A DNA stretch of 64,000 nucleotides from Granulibacter bethesdensis CGDNIH1 (GTDB taxonomy: Bacteria; Pseudomonadota; Alphaproteobacteria; Acetobacterales; Acetobacteraceae), in the NCBI RefSeq assembly GCF_000014285.2, contig NC_008343.2, positions 1,638,501 through 1,702,500 on the forward strand. The letters are read 5' to 3'. This document shows, piece by piece, positions 35,944 through 45,320 of the stretch. The position numbers were made by a program, and so were the translations under genes. The notes under the pieces are model-generated. The model did not search any database. It was given only the letters and a program-made list of their open reading frames with translations, and was not told the DNA's origin. How positions within the stretch are numbered: the first letter of the stretch is position 1; each line of letters opens with the position of its first letter.

Positions 35944-38115
35944 ATGTCATCCCTCTTTCGTCCCATTCCTCGCGATCGTCAGCCGGTTGCATGGCACATG
36001 CGACTTCCATCCCTGTCCTTGCTCTGGATTGCCGCCATGCCCGGCCTGGCCGTCGCCCAGCAATTGGAAGCAGAGAGTCCTGAACTTCCGACCCTGTCCG
36101 TATCCGGCCAAGGGGGAAAACAGGTCCATACCACGCCCTCGCAGGACTTTCTGATCCCGGTGACACGCAGCGCCACCAGAACCGATACACCCGTCCGCGA
36201 TGTGCCGCAGTCCGTGACCGTGGTGCCAGATCAGGTCATGAAAGACCTTGCCGCAACCCGCGTCGATACCGCGCTGCGCTATGGTGGCGGCTTTGATGTC
36301 GGCAATACGTTTGGTGGATTGTCGCTCGATAATTACGTGGTGCGCGGTTTTGCGACCTCCGAATATTACCGCAACGGCTTTGCTGCCGGGGCGCGTGGTT
36401 ATCAGCCGATGCCGGACGCATCCACTATCCAGAATGTCGATCTGCTGCGTGGTCCGGCAGCCCTGGTGTTCGGTCGTGGCGATCCGGGTGGCACTTTCAA
36501 TATCGAAACCAAACAGCCGCTTGATCAATCCGCCGTCAGCGTCAACAGCATATTCGGCGGCTACGCCCTCGCACGCGGCAGCGTCGATGCGACCGGAGCG
36601 CTGAACGCCGATCACACGTTGCTGTATCGCCTGAATGTTGCCGGCGAACGCAGCGGCAGTTTCCGCAACACGGTTCACAGCAACCGCCAGGTTGTCTCCC
36701 CTGTGCTCAGCTGGCGTGCTTCCCCCAACACCACCGTCACGCTGGAAACCCAGTTGATGCAGGCAGATGCGACGTTTGATCGTGGCGTCGTGCCCATCAA
36801 TAACCAGCTTGGCCCGGTACCCATCTCCACCTTCCTCGGTGAACCGGATGACAAGCTGATCCGCAACAAAAGCGCTGTTATCCAGTTAAGGGTGGATCAT
36901 CAATTCAATCAGAACTGGAGCCTGCGTGGCGGGGTTCAGGTCATGGACGGTGCCCTCACCGGTTTTGCGACCGAGGGGGCAAGCCTGCCCGCCAACTCCG
37001 TGTTGATGTCCCGCTCCCGCCGGTATCGTGACTATCATTGGAACGATCTGATCGCCCAAACCTACGCCACCGGCCATCTCGCCACCGGAAGAGTGCGGCA
37101 TACGCTGCTGCTGGGAGCCGAATTCGAACGCTATACCGAGCGCGAATTGTTCATGAGCTCCAACGCCAAGCAGTTTCCGGATCTCATCAACGTGCTCAAT
37201 CCGGTTTATACCGGCCTGACACCCCCGCTCGGCATCACGAACGATACGCAGGAGTTGAGTTATAGCGGCGCGCTGGTGGCGCAGGATCAGATGGATCTCA
37301 CCCGGCGGCTCAAATTCCTGCTCGGGCTGCGGCTGAATTATTTCAATCAGCAGATCGTGTTGCAGAACAGGAACACCACCACCAGCCAGTCGGATCTGGT
37401 GCCGACACCGCGTGCCGGACTGGTTTACGAAGTTTCCAATGCCGCATCGGTCTATGCGAGTGTTGCTCAATCCTTCAAGCCGAATAGCGGCGTCAGTGCT
37501 TCCGGCACGGCCTTCGCGCCGGAACAGGGAACGGCTTATGAGGTTGGCACCAAGCTCGATCTGATCGACAACCGGCTGAGCATTCAGGCGGCCCTGTTTA
37601 CCATCGACAAAAGCAATGTGCTGACGGTCGATCCCACCAACGCCAATTTCAATATCGCTGCCGGCGAGGCACGCAGCCGGGGCTTCGACGTTGCCATCGC
37701 CGGATCGCCCGCCCCCGGCTGGCAGGTCATTGGCGGCTATGCCTTCACCGATGCCATGGTGACCAAGGATGCACAGCTTGCCTACGGCACCCCGCTGATC
37801 AATGTGCCACGGCATACCCTGTCCCTGCTGAATGTCTATGAAGTCCAGACCGGCCCGCTGAAAGGTCTTGGGGTCGGGGCCGGGGTGATTTATCGCAGCA
37901 ACCGGGCTGCCACCAGCAATGATGGCGGCATCATTCTGCCCTCCTATGTCACGCTGGATGCGCTGGCCTACTACAAGCTGACGCAACATGTGCAGCTGGC
38001 AGTGAATGCAACCAATCTGACGGATGCTACCTACTATGCCAATAGTCTCGGGGCCTTGCGCATCATGCCCGGCTCTCCACGTACCGTGTTCGGCAATATT
38101 ACCTTCAACTTCTGA
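35944..38115 (+). CDS. TonB-dependent siderophore receptor
   Basis: This 723-residue outer membrane receptor has the family's full architecture. A signal peptide ends near AVAQQ (about 39); a TonB-box-like sequence follows (TLSVSG, about 50-55). The plug domain (about 75-190) contains DVPQSVTVVPDQV, NYVVRGF and LLRGPAALVFGRGDPGGTFN. The 22-strand barrel ends in FGNITFNF. The plug motifs are typical of ferric-siderophore receptors of the FhuA/FoxA group; the ligand is not predictable, and copper is possible given the DUF2946-like neighbour. Met19 (35998) is an alternative start. Confidence 0.9.
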   Translation: MSSLFRPIPRDRQPVAWHMRLPSLSLLWIAAMPGLAVAQQLEAESPELPTLSVSGQGGKQVHTTPSQDFLIPVTRSATRTDTPVRDVPQSVTVVPDQVMKDLAATRVDTALRYGGGFDVGNTFGGLSLDNYVVRGFATSEYYRNGFAAGARGYQPMPDASTIQNVDLLRGPAALVFGRGDPGGTFNIETKQPLDQSAVSVNSIFGGYALARGSVDATGALNADHTLLYRLNVAGERSGSFRNTVHSNRQVVSPVLSWRASPNTTVTLETQLMQADATFDRGVVPINNQLGPVPISTFLGEPDDKLIRNKSAVIQLRVDHQFNQNWSLRGGVQVMDGALTGFATEGASLPANSVLMSRSRRYRDYHWNDLIAQTYATGHLATGRVRHTLLLGAEFERYTERELFMSSNAKQFPDLINVLNPVYTGLTPPLGITNDTQELSYSGALVAQDQMDLTRRLKFLLGLRLNYFNQQIVLQNRNTTTSQSDLVPTPRAGLVYEVSNAASVYASVAQSFKPNSGVSASGTAFAPEQGTAYEVGTKLDLIDNRLSIQAALFTIDKSNVLTVDPTNANFNIAAGEARSRGFDVAIAGSPAPGWQVIGGYAFTDAMVTKDAQLAYGTPLINVPRHTLSLLNVYEVQTGPLKGLGVGAGVIYRSNRAATSNDGGIILPSYVTLDALAYYKLTQHVQLAVNATNLTDATYYANSLGALRIMPGSPRTVFGNITFNF

Positions 38116-38135
38116 CCTCGCCTGACCGGAAAAGC

Positions 38136-38166
38136 GCCGGAGCAACAGAAAACTGCATGCTCCGGC
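38136..38166 (+). terminator. Terminator-like hairpin after the TonB-dependent receptor
   Basis: The 9-bp perfect stem GCCGGAGCA/TGCTCCGGC (38136-38144 with 38158-38166) with a 13-base loop lies 20 bases after the receptor stop. The downstream U-run is weak. Confidence 0.55.
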
Positions 38167-38272
38167 ACTTAATCCACACGCTAATCGTTCTGATTTTACG
38201 ATTAAAATGAACACATTAAACTGTTAGTCAGATTGATCTGATCTCTGTATCTTTTCAGCGGGAGATCGGATC

Positions 38273-39145
38273 ATGACGCTGGAACAGTTACGTATCTTCA
38301 TCGGCGTTGCCGAACGTGAGCATGTCACACGGGCAGCCGAGGCCCTGAATGTCACGCAATCCGCAGCCTCCGGCGCCATTGCCGCGCTGGAGGCGCGCTA
38401 TGGCGTCGCACTGTTTCATCGCATCGGACGTGGGATCACCCTCACCGAAGCCGGTCGCGCCTTTCTGGACGAAGCCCGTCTCGTCATGCGGCAGGCGGCT
38501 CATGCGGAAAAAATACTGGCCGAGTTCACCGGCATGGCACGTGGCACGCTGAGCATCGTCGCCAGCCAGACGATTGCCAGTTACTGGCTGCCAGCCCGCC
38601 TTGCCGCTTTCCGCACGCTTTATCCGCAGATCGAGCTTGAACTGGGGATTGATAATACCGAAGGCGTTGCCGCCCGGCTTCTCGACGGTTCCGCCGATCT
38701 CGGGTTTATCGAGGGCATGATCGACGAAGCTGCACTGGCCCGATGGGTGGTGGCGACCGATCCAATGGTGCTGGTCAGCCACGAGAACGCCGGTCCTGTC
38801 GATACGCAGTGGTTGCGCACCGCGCGCTGGATCATGCGGGAACAGGGGTCTGGTACGCGATCAACCTGCGACGGGATCATAAACGCTCATGGGATTGATC
38901 CGGCCAGCCTCACCATTGCCATGACACTCCCATCGAACGAGGCCGTGCGCAGTGCGGTCGAAGCCGGGGCCGGCGTGGCCATGCTGTCCAGGTTGGTGGT
39001 GGAGCGCGCCCTGACAGGGGGTAATCTCATCGAACTACCGCTTGTTTTGCCCGACCGCTCGTTTCATGCGCTGCGCCACAAGGAACGCTCTCGCAGCCGC
39101 GCCGCCGATGCCTTCACCGATCTGATCAGGGGACTGAAATCATGA
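38273..39145 (+). CDS. LysR-family transcriptional regulator
   Basis: This 290-residue regulator has the N-terminal winged helix-turn-helix of LysR proteins (1-60; LNVTQSAASGAIAALE, FHRIGRGITLTEAG) and a periplasmic-binding-protein-like effector domain (about 90-288). The sequence SQTIASYWLPARLAAF in the effector domain resembles regulators of the CysB/CysL type. Its stop overlaps the start of the TDT-family exporter by four bases (ATGA), so it very probably regulates that transporter, and the pair is transcribed together. Confidence 0.9.
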   Translation: MTLEQLRIFIGVAEREHVTRAAEALNVTQSAASGAIAALEARYGVALFHRIGRGITLTEAGRAFLDEARLVMRQAAHAEKILAEFTGMARGTLSIVASQTIASYWLPARLAAFRTLYPQIELELGIDNTEGVAARLLDGSADLGFIEGMIDEAALARWVVATDPMVLVSHENAGPVDTQWLRTARWIMREQGSGTRSTCDGIINAHGIDPASLTIAMTLPSNEAVRSAVEAGAGVAMLSRLVVERALTGGNLIELPLVLPDRSFHALRHKERSRSRAADAFTDLIRGLKS

Positions 39146-40290
39146 GCACCTTACAGGCTGTCATTTCAGGTCTCAGACCTTTCAGCCGCCTCGATCACCC
39201 GAGGGAAATCATCAGGCAGTTTACCCCCAACTGGTTTGCCGCGACCATGGGCACCGGTATTCTGGCGCTCACCCTGCCGCAGGTGCCGGGCATCGGCCCG
39301 ACGCTGAAACCCGTTGGTGAGGCATTGTGGTTCCTCAACATCGCGCTGTTCATGCTGTTCACCCTGCTCTACGCCGCACGCTGGGTACTGTTCGGGCATG
39401 AAGCACGCCGCATTTTCGGTCATAACACAGTCTCGATGTTTATCGGCACCATCCCGATGGGACTGGCCACAATCATCAATGGCTGTGTGGCGTTCGGTAT
39501 GGATCGCTTCGGCCCCGGCATCATAGCCGTGGCCGAGATGATGTGGTGGATCGATGTTGCCATGTCGCTCGCCTGCGGTGTGGCCATCCCTTATCTGATG
39601 TTCACGCGCCATGAGCACAGTCTGGATGGCATGACGGCGGTCTGGCTGCTGCCTGTCGTGGCCGCGGAAGTCGCGGGCGCCAGCGGTGGTCTACTTGCCC
39701 CCCATCTGGCGGACAGCGCGAATCAGTTCACCATGCTGGTTACATCCTGCGTGCTGTGGGCCTGTTCGGTGCCAGTCGCGTTCAGCATCCTGACCCTGCT
39801 GGTGCTGAGAATGGCGCTGCACAAACTGCCGCATGACAGTATGGCGGCCTCCTCCTGGCTGGCTTTGGGGCCAATCGGCACCGGCGCGCTCGGAATGCTG
39901 CTGATCGGTGCGGATGCGCCCGCTATTCTGGCACAGCATCATATGGCCGCCACCGGTGTGACAGTGCAGGGGCTGGGTATCATGGCGGCCCTGCTGCTCT
40001 GGGGGTTCGGGCTATGGTGGATGATGTTGGCGACCCTGATCACCATCCGTTACTGGCGCGCCGGGGTGCCGTTCAATCTCGGCTGGTGGGGGTATACTTT
40101 CCCGCTCGGTGTCTACACGGTGGCGACATTCCGGCTTGGCGTCATGCTTGATGCCGGGTTCTTCAGCCTGATCGGCGCCTTCCTGGCCGCCATTCTCACG
40201 GCAATGTGGCTGCTGGTCAGCGCCCGAACTCTCCTCGGGGCATGGCAAGGCACCCTGTTCGTCTCCCCCTGCATCGCGTCAGGGAAGTGA
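39142..40290 (+). CDS. TDT-family transporter (TehA/SLAC1-like, possible sulfite or dicarboxylate exporter)
   Basis: This 382-residue membrane protein has about ten hydrophobic segments and matches the tellurite-resistance/dicarboxylate transporter family. Landmarks are FTPNWFAATMGTGILAL at the start and the final segment LGWWGYTFPLGVYTVATFRLG, characteristic of the Mae1/Ssu1/SLAC1 group. Relatives export sulfite, malate or anions. The overlapping LysR gene, with CysB/CysL-like features, makes sulfite slightly more attractive, but this is inference. The gene ends 15 bases before the convergent ftsY stop. Confidence 0.85.
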   Translation: MSTLQAVISGLRPFSRLDHPREIIRQFTPNWFAATMGTGILALTLPQVPGIGPTLKPVGEALWFLNIALFMLFTLLYAARWVLFGHEARRIFGHNTVSMFIGTIPMGLATIINGCVAFGMDRFGPGIIAVAEMMWWIDVAMSLACGVAIPYLMFTRHEHSLDGMTAVWLLPVVAAEVAGASGGLLAPHLADSANQFTMLVTSCVLWACSVPVAFSILTLLVLRMALHKLPHDSMAASSWLALGPIGTGALGMLLIGADAPAILAQHHMAATGVTVQGLGIMAALLLWGFGLWWMMLATLITIRYWRAGVPFNLGWWGYTFPLGVYTVATFRLGVMLDAGFFSLIGAFLAAILTAMWLLVSARTLLGAWQGTLFVSPCIASGK

Positions 40291-40305
40291 TGCCCAGCCT
40301 GAAGG

Positions 40306-41226
40306 CTACACCGCCCCGACCAACCCGCGTGCAAACTCCATCGCGTCGAAAGGACGCAGATCGCCCGCTTTCTCCCCCACACCCACCGCATGCACCGGCA
40401 GACCGAAATCCTCTGCCAGTGCTACGACGATGCCGCCACGCGCGCTGCCATCCAGCTTGGTGACGATCAGGCCGGTGATGTTCACCATGTCCTTGAACAC
40501 CCGCACCTGCTCCACCGCGTTCTGGCCAGTGGTGGCATCCAGCACCAGCAGGATCGAATGAGGGACGGTTTCATCGTGCTTGCGCATGACGCGGATGATC
40601 TTGCTCAGCTCCTCCATCAGCGCGCCTTTGTTGTGCAGGCGGCCCGCCGTGTCGATCAGCAGAATATCCGCCTGCTCCGCCTGCGCCTTGGCCAGCGCAT
40701 CAAAGGCCAGCCCAGCCGCATCCGCACCGGCGGGGCCGGAGATCACCGGCGCACCGACACGCTCACCCCAGACCTGCAACTGCTCCACCGCTGCCGCACG
40801 AAACGTGTCACCCGCCACCAGAATGGAGCGTAGCCCCTGATCTTTCCAGCTCTGTGCCAGCTTGCCGATCGTCGTGGTTTTGCCGGTGCCGTTCACGCCC
40901 ACCATCAGGATAACATGCGGTTTACGCGTCAGATCAGGCTCCAGCGGAATAGCCACCGGATGCAGGATCCGGGCAATCTCCTCGGCCAGGGCAGTCTTGA
41001 TCTCCTCCTCCGTCACTTCCCGGCCAAAGCGGGTACGGCGGAAAGCCTCGATCACACGCGCCGCAACCGAGGTACCGAGATCGGCAGCAATCAGAGCTTC
41101 CTCCAGCTCCTCCAGCGCCGCATCGTCCAGCCGGCGGTGGCTGATCACCGAGGTCAGATTGGTGGTCAGCTTCTGCGTGCTGCGTGCAAGCCCTTCCTTG
41201 AGCTTGCTGAAAAAACCGAGCGCCAT
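40306..41226 (-). CDS. ftsY: Signal recognition particle receptor FtsY
   Basis: FtsY is the SRP-receptor GTPase that docks ribosome-nascent chain-SRP complexes at the membrane. The 306-residue protein has the N-domain helices and the G-domain motifs GVNGTGKTTTIGKLA (G1), DTAGRLHNK (G3) and TKLDGSARGG (G4), plus the closing GVGEKAGDLRPFDAMEF. It lacks the long acidic A-domain of E. coli FtsY, as is usual for alphaproteobacteria. Its ATG follows the mtaB TGA directly with no spacer, so translation is coupled. Confidence 0.96.
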   Translation of the reverse strand: MALGFFSKLKEGLARSTQKLTTNLTSVISHRRLDDAALEELEEALIAADLGTSVAARVIEAFRRTRFGREVTEEEIKTALAEEIARILHPVAIPLEPDLTRKPHVILMVGVNGTGKTTTIGKLAQSWKDQGLRSILVAGDTFRAAAVEQLQVWGERVGAPVISGPAGADAAGLAFDALAKAQAEQADILLIDTAGRLHNKGALMEELSKIIRVMRKHDETVPHSILLVLDATTGQNAVEQVRVFKDMVNITGLIVTKLDGSARGGIVVALAEDFGLPVHAVGVGEKAGDLRPFDAMEFARGLVGAV

Positions 41227-42531
41227 TCAGGCTGTCTCCACTTCATCGGCCACCAGACCACGCTGGTCGGCCCCAACCACCATGGCTTTTATCAGACGCC
41301 CCGGCTCCGTCGGGCGGGACAGGCGGGTCGGGATGAAATGCTCGCTATGCCCCGCCTGCTCCGTCTCCGTCAGCAGGCTGATGGTCCGGCCGAGCTGAAC
41401 GGTGAAAAACGGCTCTGCCTGCCGGGCTGCTTCCTCCCGCAATCTGGCTGCACGCGCGCGCCGCTCCGCCACCCGGATCGCAGGCATGCGGGCCGCAGGT
41501 GTGCCTGGGCGCTCGCTGTAGGGAAAAACATGCAGGAAAGGCAGCTGCGCCTCCCTCACGAAAGCCAGCGTTTCCTCGAACAATGCCTCTGTTTCAGTCG
41601 GAAACCCGGCGATGACATCGGCACCGATAGCAATGCCGGGCCGGAGACGGCGCGCCCGCGCCACGGTCTCCAGTGCTCCAGCACGGGAATGACGTCGCTT
41701 CATACGCTTCAGGATCATGTCGGAGCCAGCCTGAAGGCTGAGATGCAAATGCGGCATCAGACGTGGTTCCTCGGCAATCAAGTGCCACAGATCCTCGTCG
41801 ATCTCCTCCGGGTCCAGCGAGGAGAGCCGCAGCCTCGGCAGCTCCGGTACCAGCGCCAGCAGGCGGCGCATCATCTGCCCCAGCCCCGGCGCGCCCGGAA
41901 GATCCGGGCCGTAACTGGTAATGTCCACGCCGGTCAGCACGACTTCCTGATAGCCGCGCTGGACCAAAAGACGCACCTGATCGACAATGGCACCGATCGG
42001 CACGGAACGGCTGGGGCCACGGCCAAACGGGATAATACAAAAAGTGCAGCGATGGTCACACCCTTGCTGCACCTGCACGAAAGCCCGCGCCCGGCCTGCG
42101 AATTCCGTCACCAGATGCGCGGCTGTCTCCTTGGCCTGCATGATGTCGGAGATGGCAGAAGGCGCATCCGGTGCCCAGCTTTCCGGCTTCAGCTTGTCCT
42201 CATTCCCCAACACCCTTGTAACACCGGGCAGAGCGGCCCAGCGTGCCGGATCGAGCTGTGCAGCGCAGCCGGTGACCACAATCTGCGCCTCGGGACGTTC
42301 ACGATGCGCCCGGCGGATAGCCTGTCTCGCCTGACGCTCCGCCTCTCCGGTTACGGCACAGGTATTGACGATGATCGTATCGCTGAGAGCCGCCGCATGC
42401 CCCCGCATGACCTCGCTCTCATAGCTGTTGAGGCGACAGCCGAAGGTCAGGATATTGACCCCCGCCGCCTCAGACGCCGACACGGGGGGCGGAGGAATAT
42501 CCTGTATCACTTCGTCAGCATCATGGCTCAT
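41227..42531 (-). CDS. mtaB: tRNA t6A37 methylthiotransferase MtaB
   Basis: MtaB is a radical-SAM methylthiotransferase that converts t6A37 to ms2t6A37 in tRNAs reading ANN codons. The N-terminal UPF0004 domain contains [13 protein letters not shown] and the cluster-binding VNTCAV and VVTGCAAQ. The radical-SAM site is [12 protein letters not shown] (CxxxCxxC), and a C-terminal TRAM-like region follows (to 434). I chose the ATG at 42531 because it overlaps the dapF stop by four bases (ATGA). The open frame extends upstream to 42750 but would run through dapF. Confidence 0.94.
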
Positions 42532-43355
42532 CCCGTGATGCTTTCCAGCGCAATGCGGCCATGAAACACTGTCGCGGCCGGCCCAGTCATCAGCACGTGT
42601 CCATCCTGTTCCCGCCAGTGGATCAGCAATTGACCGCCATCCAGTTCCACCACAGCCTCCCGCTCCGCCAGACCACGCCGGACCGCATTCACCAGCGTAG
42701 CGCAGGCTCCGGTGCCGCATGCCAGAGTCAGCCCGGCACCGCGTTCCCATACCCGCAACCGGATATGAGAGCGGGACAGCATTTGCGCATGGCCGATATT
42801 CGCCCGCTCCGGAAACAATGGATGACGTTCCAGCAGTGGGCCGGTCACCGGAATATCCAATTCAGCCAGATCGGCTACAAAGAAGGTCGCATGGGGATTC
42901 CCCATGGAACAGGCAGCCGGCATCTTCAAACCAGGCGCTTCCAGCGGCAGGAACAGCGTATCCATCTCCCGCGCCAATGGCACATCGCGCCAGCCCAGCC
43001 CTGGCTGCCCCATGTCGATGCAAATGCCATTGCCATTGATCTCCGCCAGCAGCAGGCCGGCAACGGTTTCCATGCAGGGCGCGGCGATGCCATCCCGATG
43101 CAGCAAATCCGCCACGCAGCGCGTGGCGTTGCCGCAAGCACCGGACTCACTGCCATCCGGATTATAAATCCGCATAAAGGCATCCGCGACCGTGGATGGC
43201 TCCAGCACGATCAACTGGTCACAGCCCACCCCGGTACGGCGATCAGCGATCGCTGCCGCCTGGGAGCCGGACAGAGCAAGGCTCGGCCCCTTCCGTGCAT
43301 CGAAGACGACGAAATCATTCCCAAGCCCGTGCATCTTGATGAAATCGATCAACAT
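42528..43355 (-). CDS. dapF: Diaminopimelate epimerase
   Basis: DapF interconverts LL- and meso-diaminopimelate for lysine and peptidoglycan synthesis. The 275-residue protein has the two catalytic cysteines: C74 (SGACGNATR) and C213 (TLACGTGAC). The N-terminal [12 protein letters not shown] motif is diagnostic. It is the first gene of the dapF-mtaB-ftsY unit, with a four-base overlap into mtaB. Confidence 0.96.
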
Positions 43356-43623
43356 GCCGTCCTTATATGGGCCATGCTGTGGGTGGGATAGAGATTTTTA
43401 TAACAGAAAAAATCTGGTTTTCTGGTTGGGTAGCGCGGCAATGGGATCTGCCATCAGACGACTCTGATCAGACTCTTCTGATCAAGCATTGTCATTTATC
43501 CGCAAAAACATTATTTTGAGCGTTATCGTGTCGGTTCTCTGTGGTAAATTTCGATCATGCTTTGAAGTAAAATAAGTCTTGCAGTACTGGTAATATTAAC
43601 AGATTTTTAGATTAAGGCCACAG

Positions 43624-45114
43624 ATGAAGACCGCAGTCGCTGCTATTTTTAAAAATGAAGAGCACGATATATTATCATGGATTGCATGGTATATTAATGT
43701 GGGATTTGATACACTTATTTTGTTCAATGATTCTTCTACAGATCGATCAAGATCTATCTTGAGCGAGTGCGCTCTGCGGTATGATATAAGAATTATTGAT
43801 GTCCCTCCAACCGATGAATATCATATTTATCGGCAAAAAAACTGCTATATTGAAACACTTAATATTTATAAAGATGAATTTGACTGGATTGGTTTTTTTG
43901 ATTTAGATGAATATTTATTTTTGAATGAAAATGAAACTCTTCATCATTTTCTTGACAGACCAGAGGATGTAGGCGCACTAGCTATTCATTGGTGCTGCTA
44001 TGGACCCAACAATTATCTCTTCAAGCCAAAAACGCATCCTTTTGTAGCTTTTGATAAGCATTTTCCCGCCTCCCAGCCTATCAACAGGCATGTCAAAACA
44101 CTTCTGAGACCCAAAGCCTGGACTGGGAAATGGGACAATGTTCATTATTTTGAGGTTGCTCCATATCGTTATGTTAATGCCTGCGGCAAGGAAATCTCGT
44201 GGGCTGATCCTCGCGGAATTACCAGCACAGAGGCAGATTTTACGCGGGCAAAAATTCTGCATTTTCAGTGCAGAAGCCTTGAACAGTTCCTTGCCCGGTT
44301 AAAAAAACGCCCCGATGTTCCGCAGACAATCACGCCTTGGCTCGGAGCACAGGAAATGGCAACCGTTTATGATCCACATCCCGGGCAACTCCAATCCCGG
44401 ATTGAGGGGATCATTTATGAGATCCAGATGGCAGTCGTAAAAGCCCGGATGGCAGACATTATCAACAGCTTTCCACATCATAGCCCCCTTGAAAAAGCAA
44501 TTTTCAAGTATAATTTATCATCTCCCGTCTCCATATTTGCAATTAATCAGCAAAAAAAAGCAGAGAACAAAATTGATTTTTTTTCAATTAAGACGTTTGA
44601 AGGCTACGATTTAGGTTATGATACAATCAATCGCTGCTTTAGGAATGGCCCTATCGGCGAAAATATTCTTCCTGTTATCGGTGCAATTTTTGCGGAGCAC
44701 CCCTTCATGGTCCATCTTATTGTACCAGGGGCTAAAGAAGCGCTTCTTCAGATCAATGGCGATCCCAGAAAGAGCAAATGCCTGCGCTACGAAAGAGTCA
44801 ATGTAAAAGATCACGAAGGTATTTTCTACTTGCGTCATCCAGACAGCAAGTTTTTCATATGTTGTGAACCCCCATATCATGGCGGAAAAGTGACGTGCTC
44901 ACGCACTGAACCCAAATCATGGGAAGAATTTTCTTTACTTCCTCTTGAAGACCATAAAGCACCTCGGAATATCGAGCACAGTTTTGTTCAAATGCTCCAG
45001 AATCCAAATCTCCTCAGTAATGAAAGCGACATAATTTCAATATGCTATCAATTATTAATAACGAAATATGGTCTTGATAAAATGCAGAATTTTTCACTTC
45101 CTTATTCAACATAA
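43624..45114 (+). CDS. Glycosyltransferase of the family-2-like/GT92-like group
   Basis: The first 260 of 496 residues form a GT-A type domain of the Glyco_tranf_2_4 kind: IFKNEEHDILSWIAWY at the start, LFNDSSTDRS for nucleotide-sugar binding and the metal-binding GFFDLDEYLF (DxD). Residues LHFQCRSLEQFLARL follow near 220. The C-terminal 230 residues have no domain I recognise. The gene is distinctly AT-rich compared with dapF and rpmI on either side, pointing to horizontal acquisition. It probably modifies a surface polysaccharide or glycoprotein. It converges on a second low-GC glycosyltransferase gene. Confidence 0.75.
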   Translation: MKTAVAAIFKNEEHDILSWIAWYINVGFDTLILFNDSSTDRSRSILSECALRYDIRIIDVPPTDEYHIYRQKNCYIETLNIYKDEFDWIGFFDLDEYLFLNENETLHHFLDRPEDVGALAIHWCCYGPNNYLFKPKTHPFVAFDKHFPASQPINRHVKTLLRPKAWTGKWDNVHYFEVAPYRYVNACGKEISWADPRGITSTEADFTRAKILHFQCRSLEQFLARLKKRPDVPQTITPWLGAQEMATVYDPHPGQLQSRIEGIIYEIQMAVVKARMADIINSFPHHSPLEKAIFKYNLSSPVSIFAINQQKKAENKIDFFSIKTFEGYDLGYDTINRCFRNGPIGENILPVIGAIFAEHPFMVHLIVPGAKEALLQINGDPRKSKCLRYERVNVKDHEGIFYLRHPDSKFFICCEPPYHGGKVTCSRTEPKSWEEFSLLPLEDHKAPRNIEHSFVQMLQNPNLLSNESDIISICYQLLITKYGLDKMQNFSLPYST

Positions 45115-45217
45115 ACAATTTACAGATATTATTTGCATTATTAATTTATGATATAACTTATTTTTTATTTTTTAAAAACACAACTGATAGAAATACTATT
45201 AATAAAATATATTTCTT

Positions 45218-45253
45218 TAAAGCGATGCTGTAAGATATTATAGCATCGCTTTA
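45218..45253. terminator. Bidirectional terminator between the two glycosyltransferase genes
   Basis: A 12-bp perfect stem (45218-45229 with 45242-45253) with a 12-base loop. The arm ends are A-rich on the left and U-rich on the right (TAAAGCGATGCT), and the hairpin lies between two convergent genes. Confidence 0.7.
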
Positions 45254-45320
45254 GGTCATTAATTAAATATGACCTTGCCGGATCATCAATACTATTGGCC
45301 TAAAAACTGATCAGAAATGA

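Noticed and set aside
36886-38214. 442-residue minus-strand open frame over the TonB receptor
   Set aside because: Antisense shadow of the receptor gene.
40915-42564. 549-residue plus-strand open frame over mtaB and ftsY
   Set aside because: It spans two convincing minus-strand genes and has no recognisable domain.
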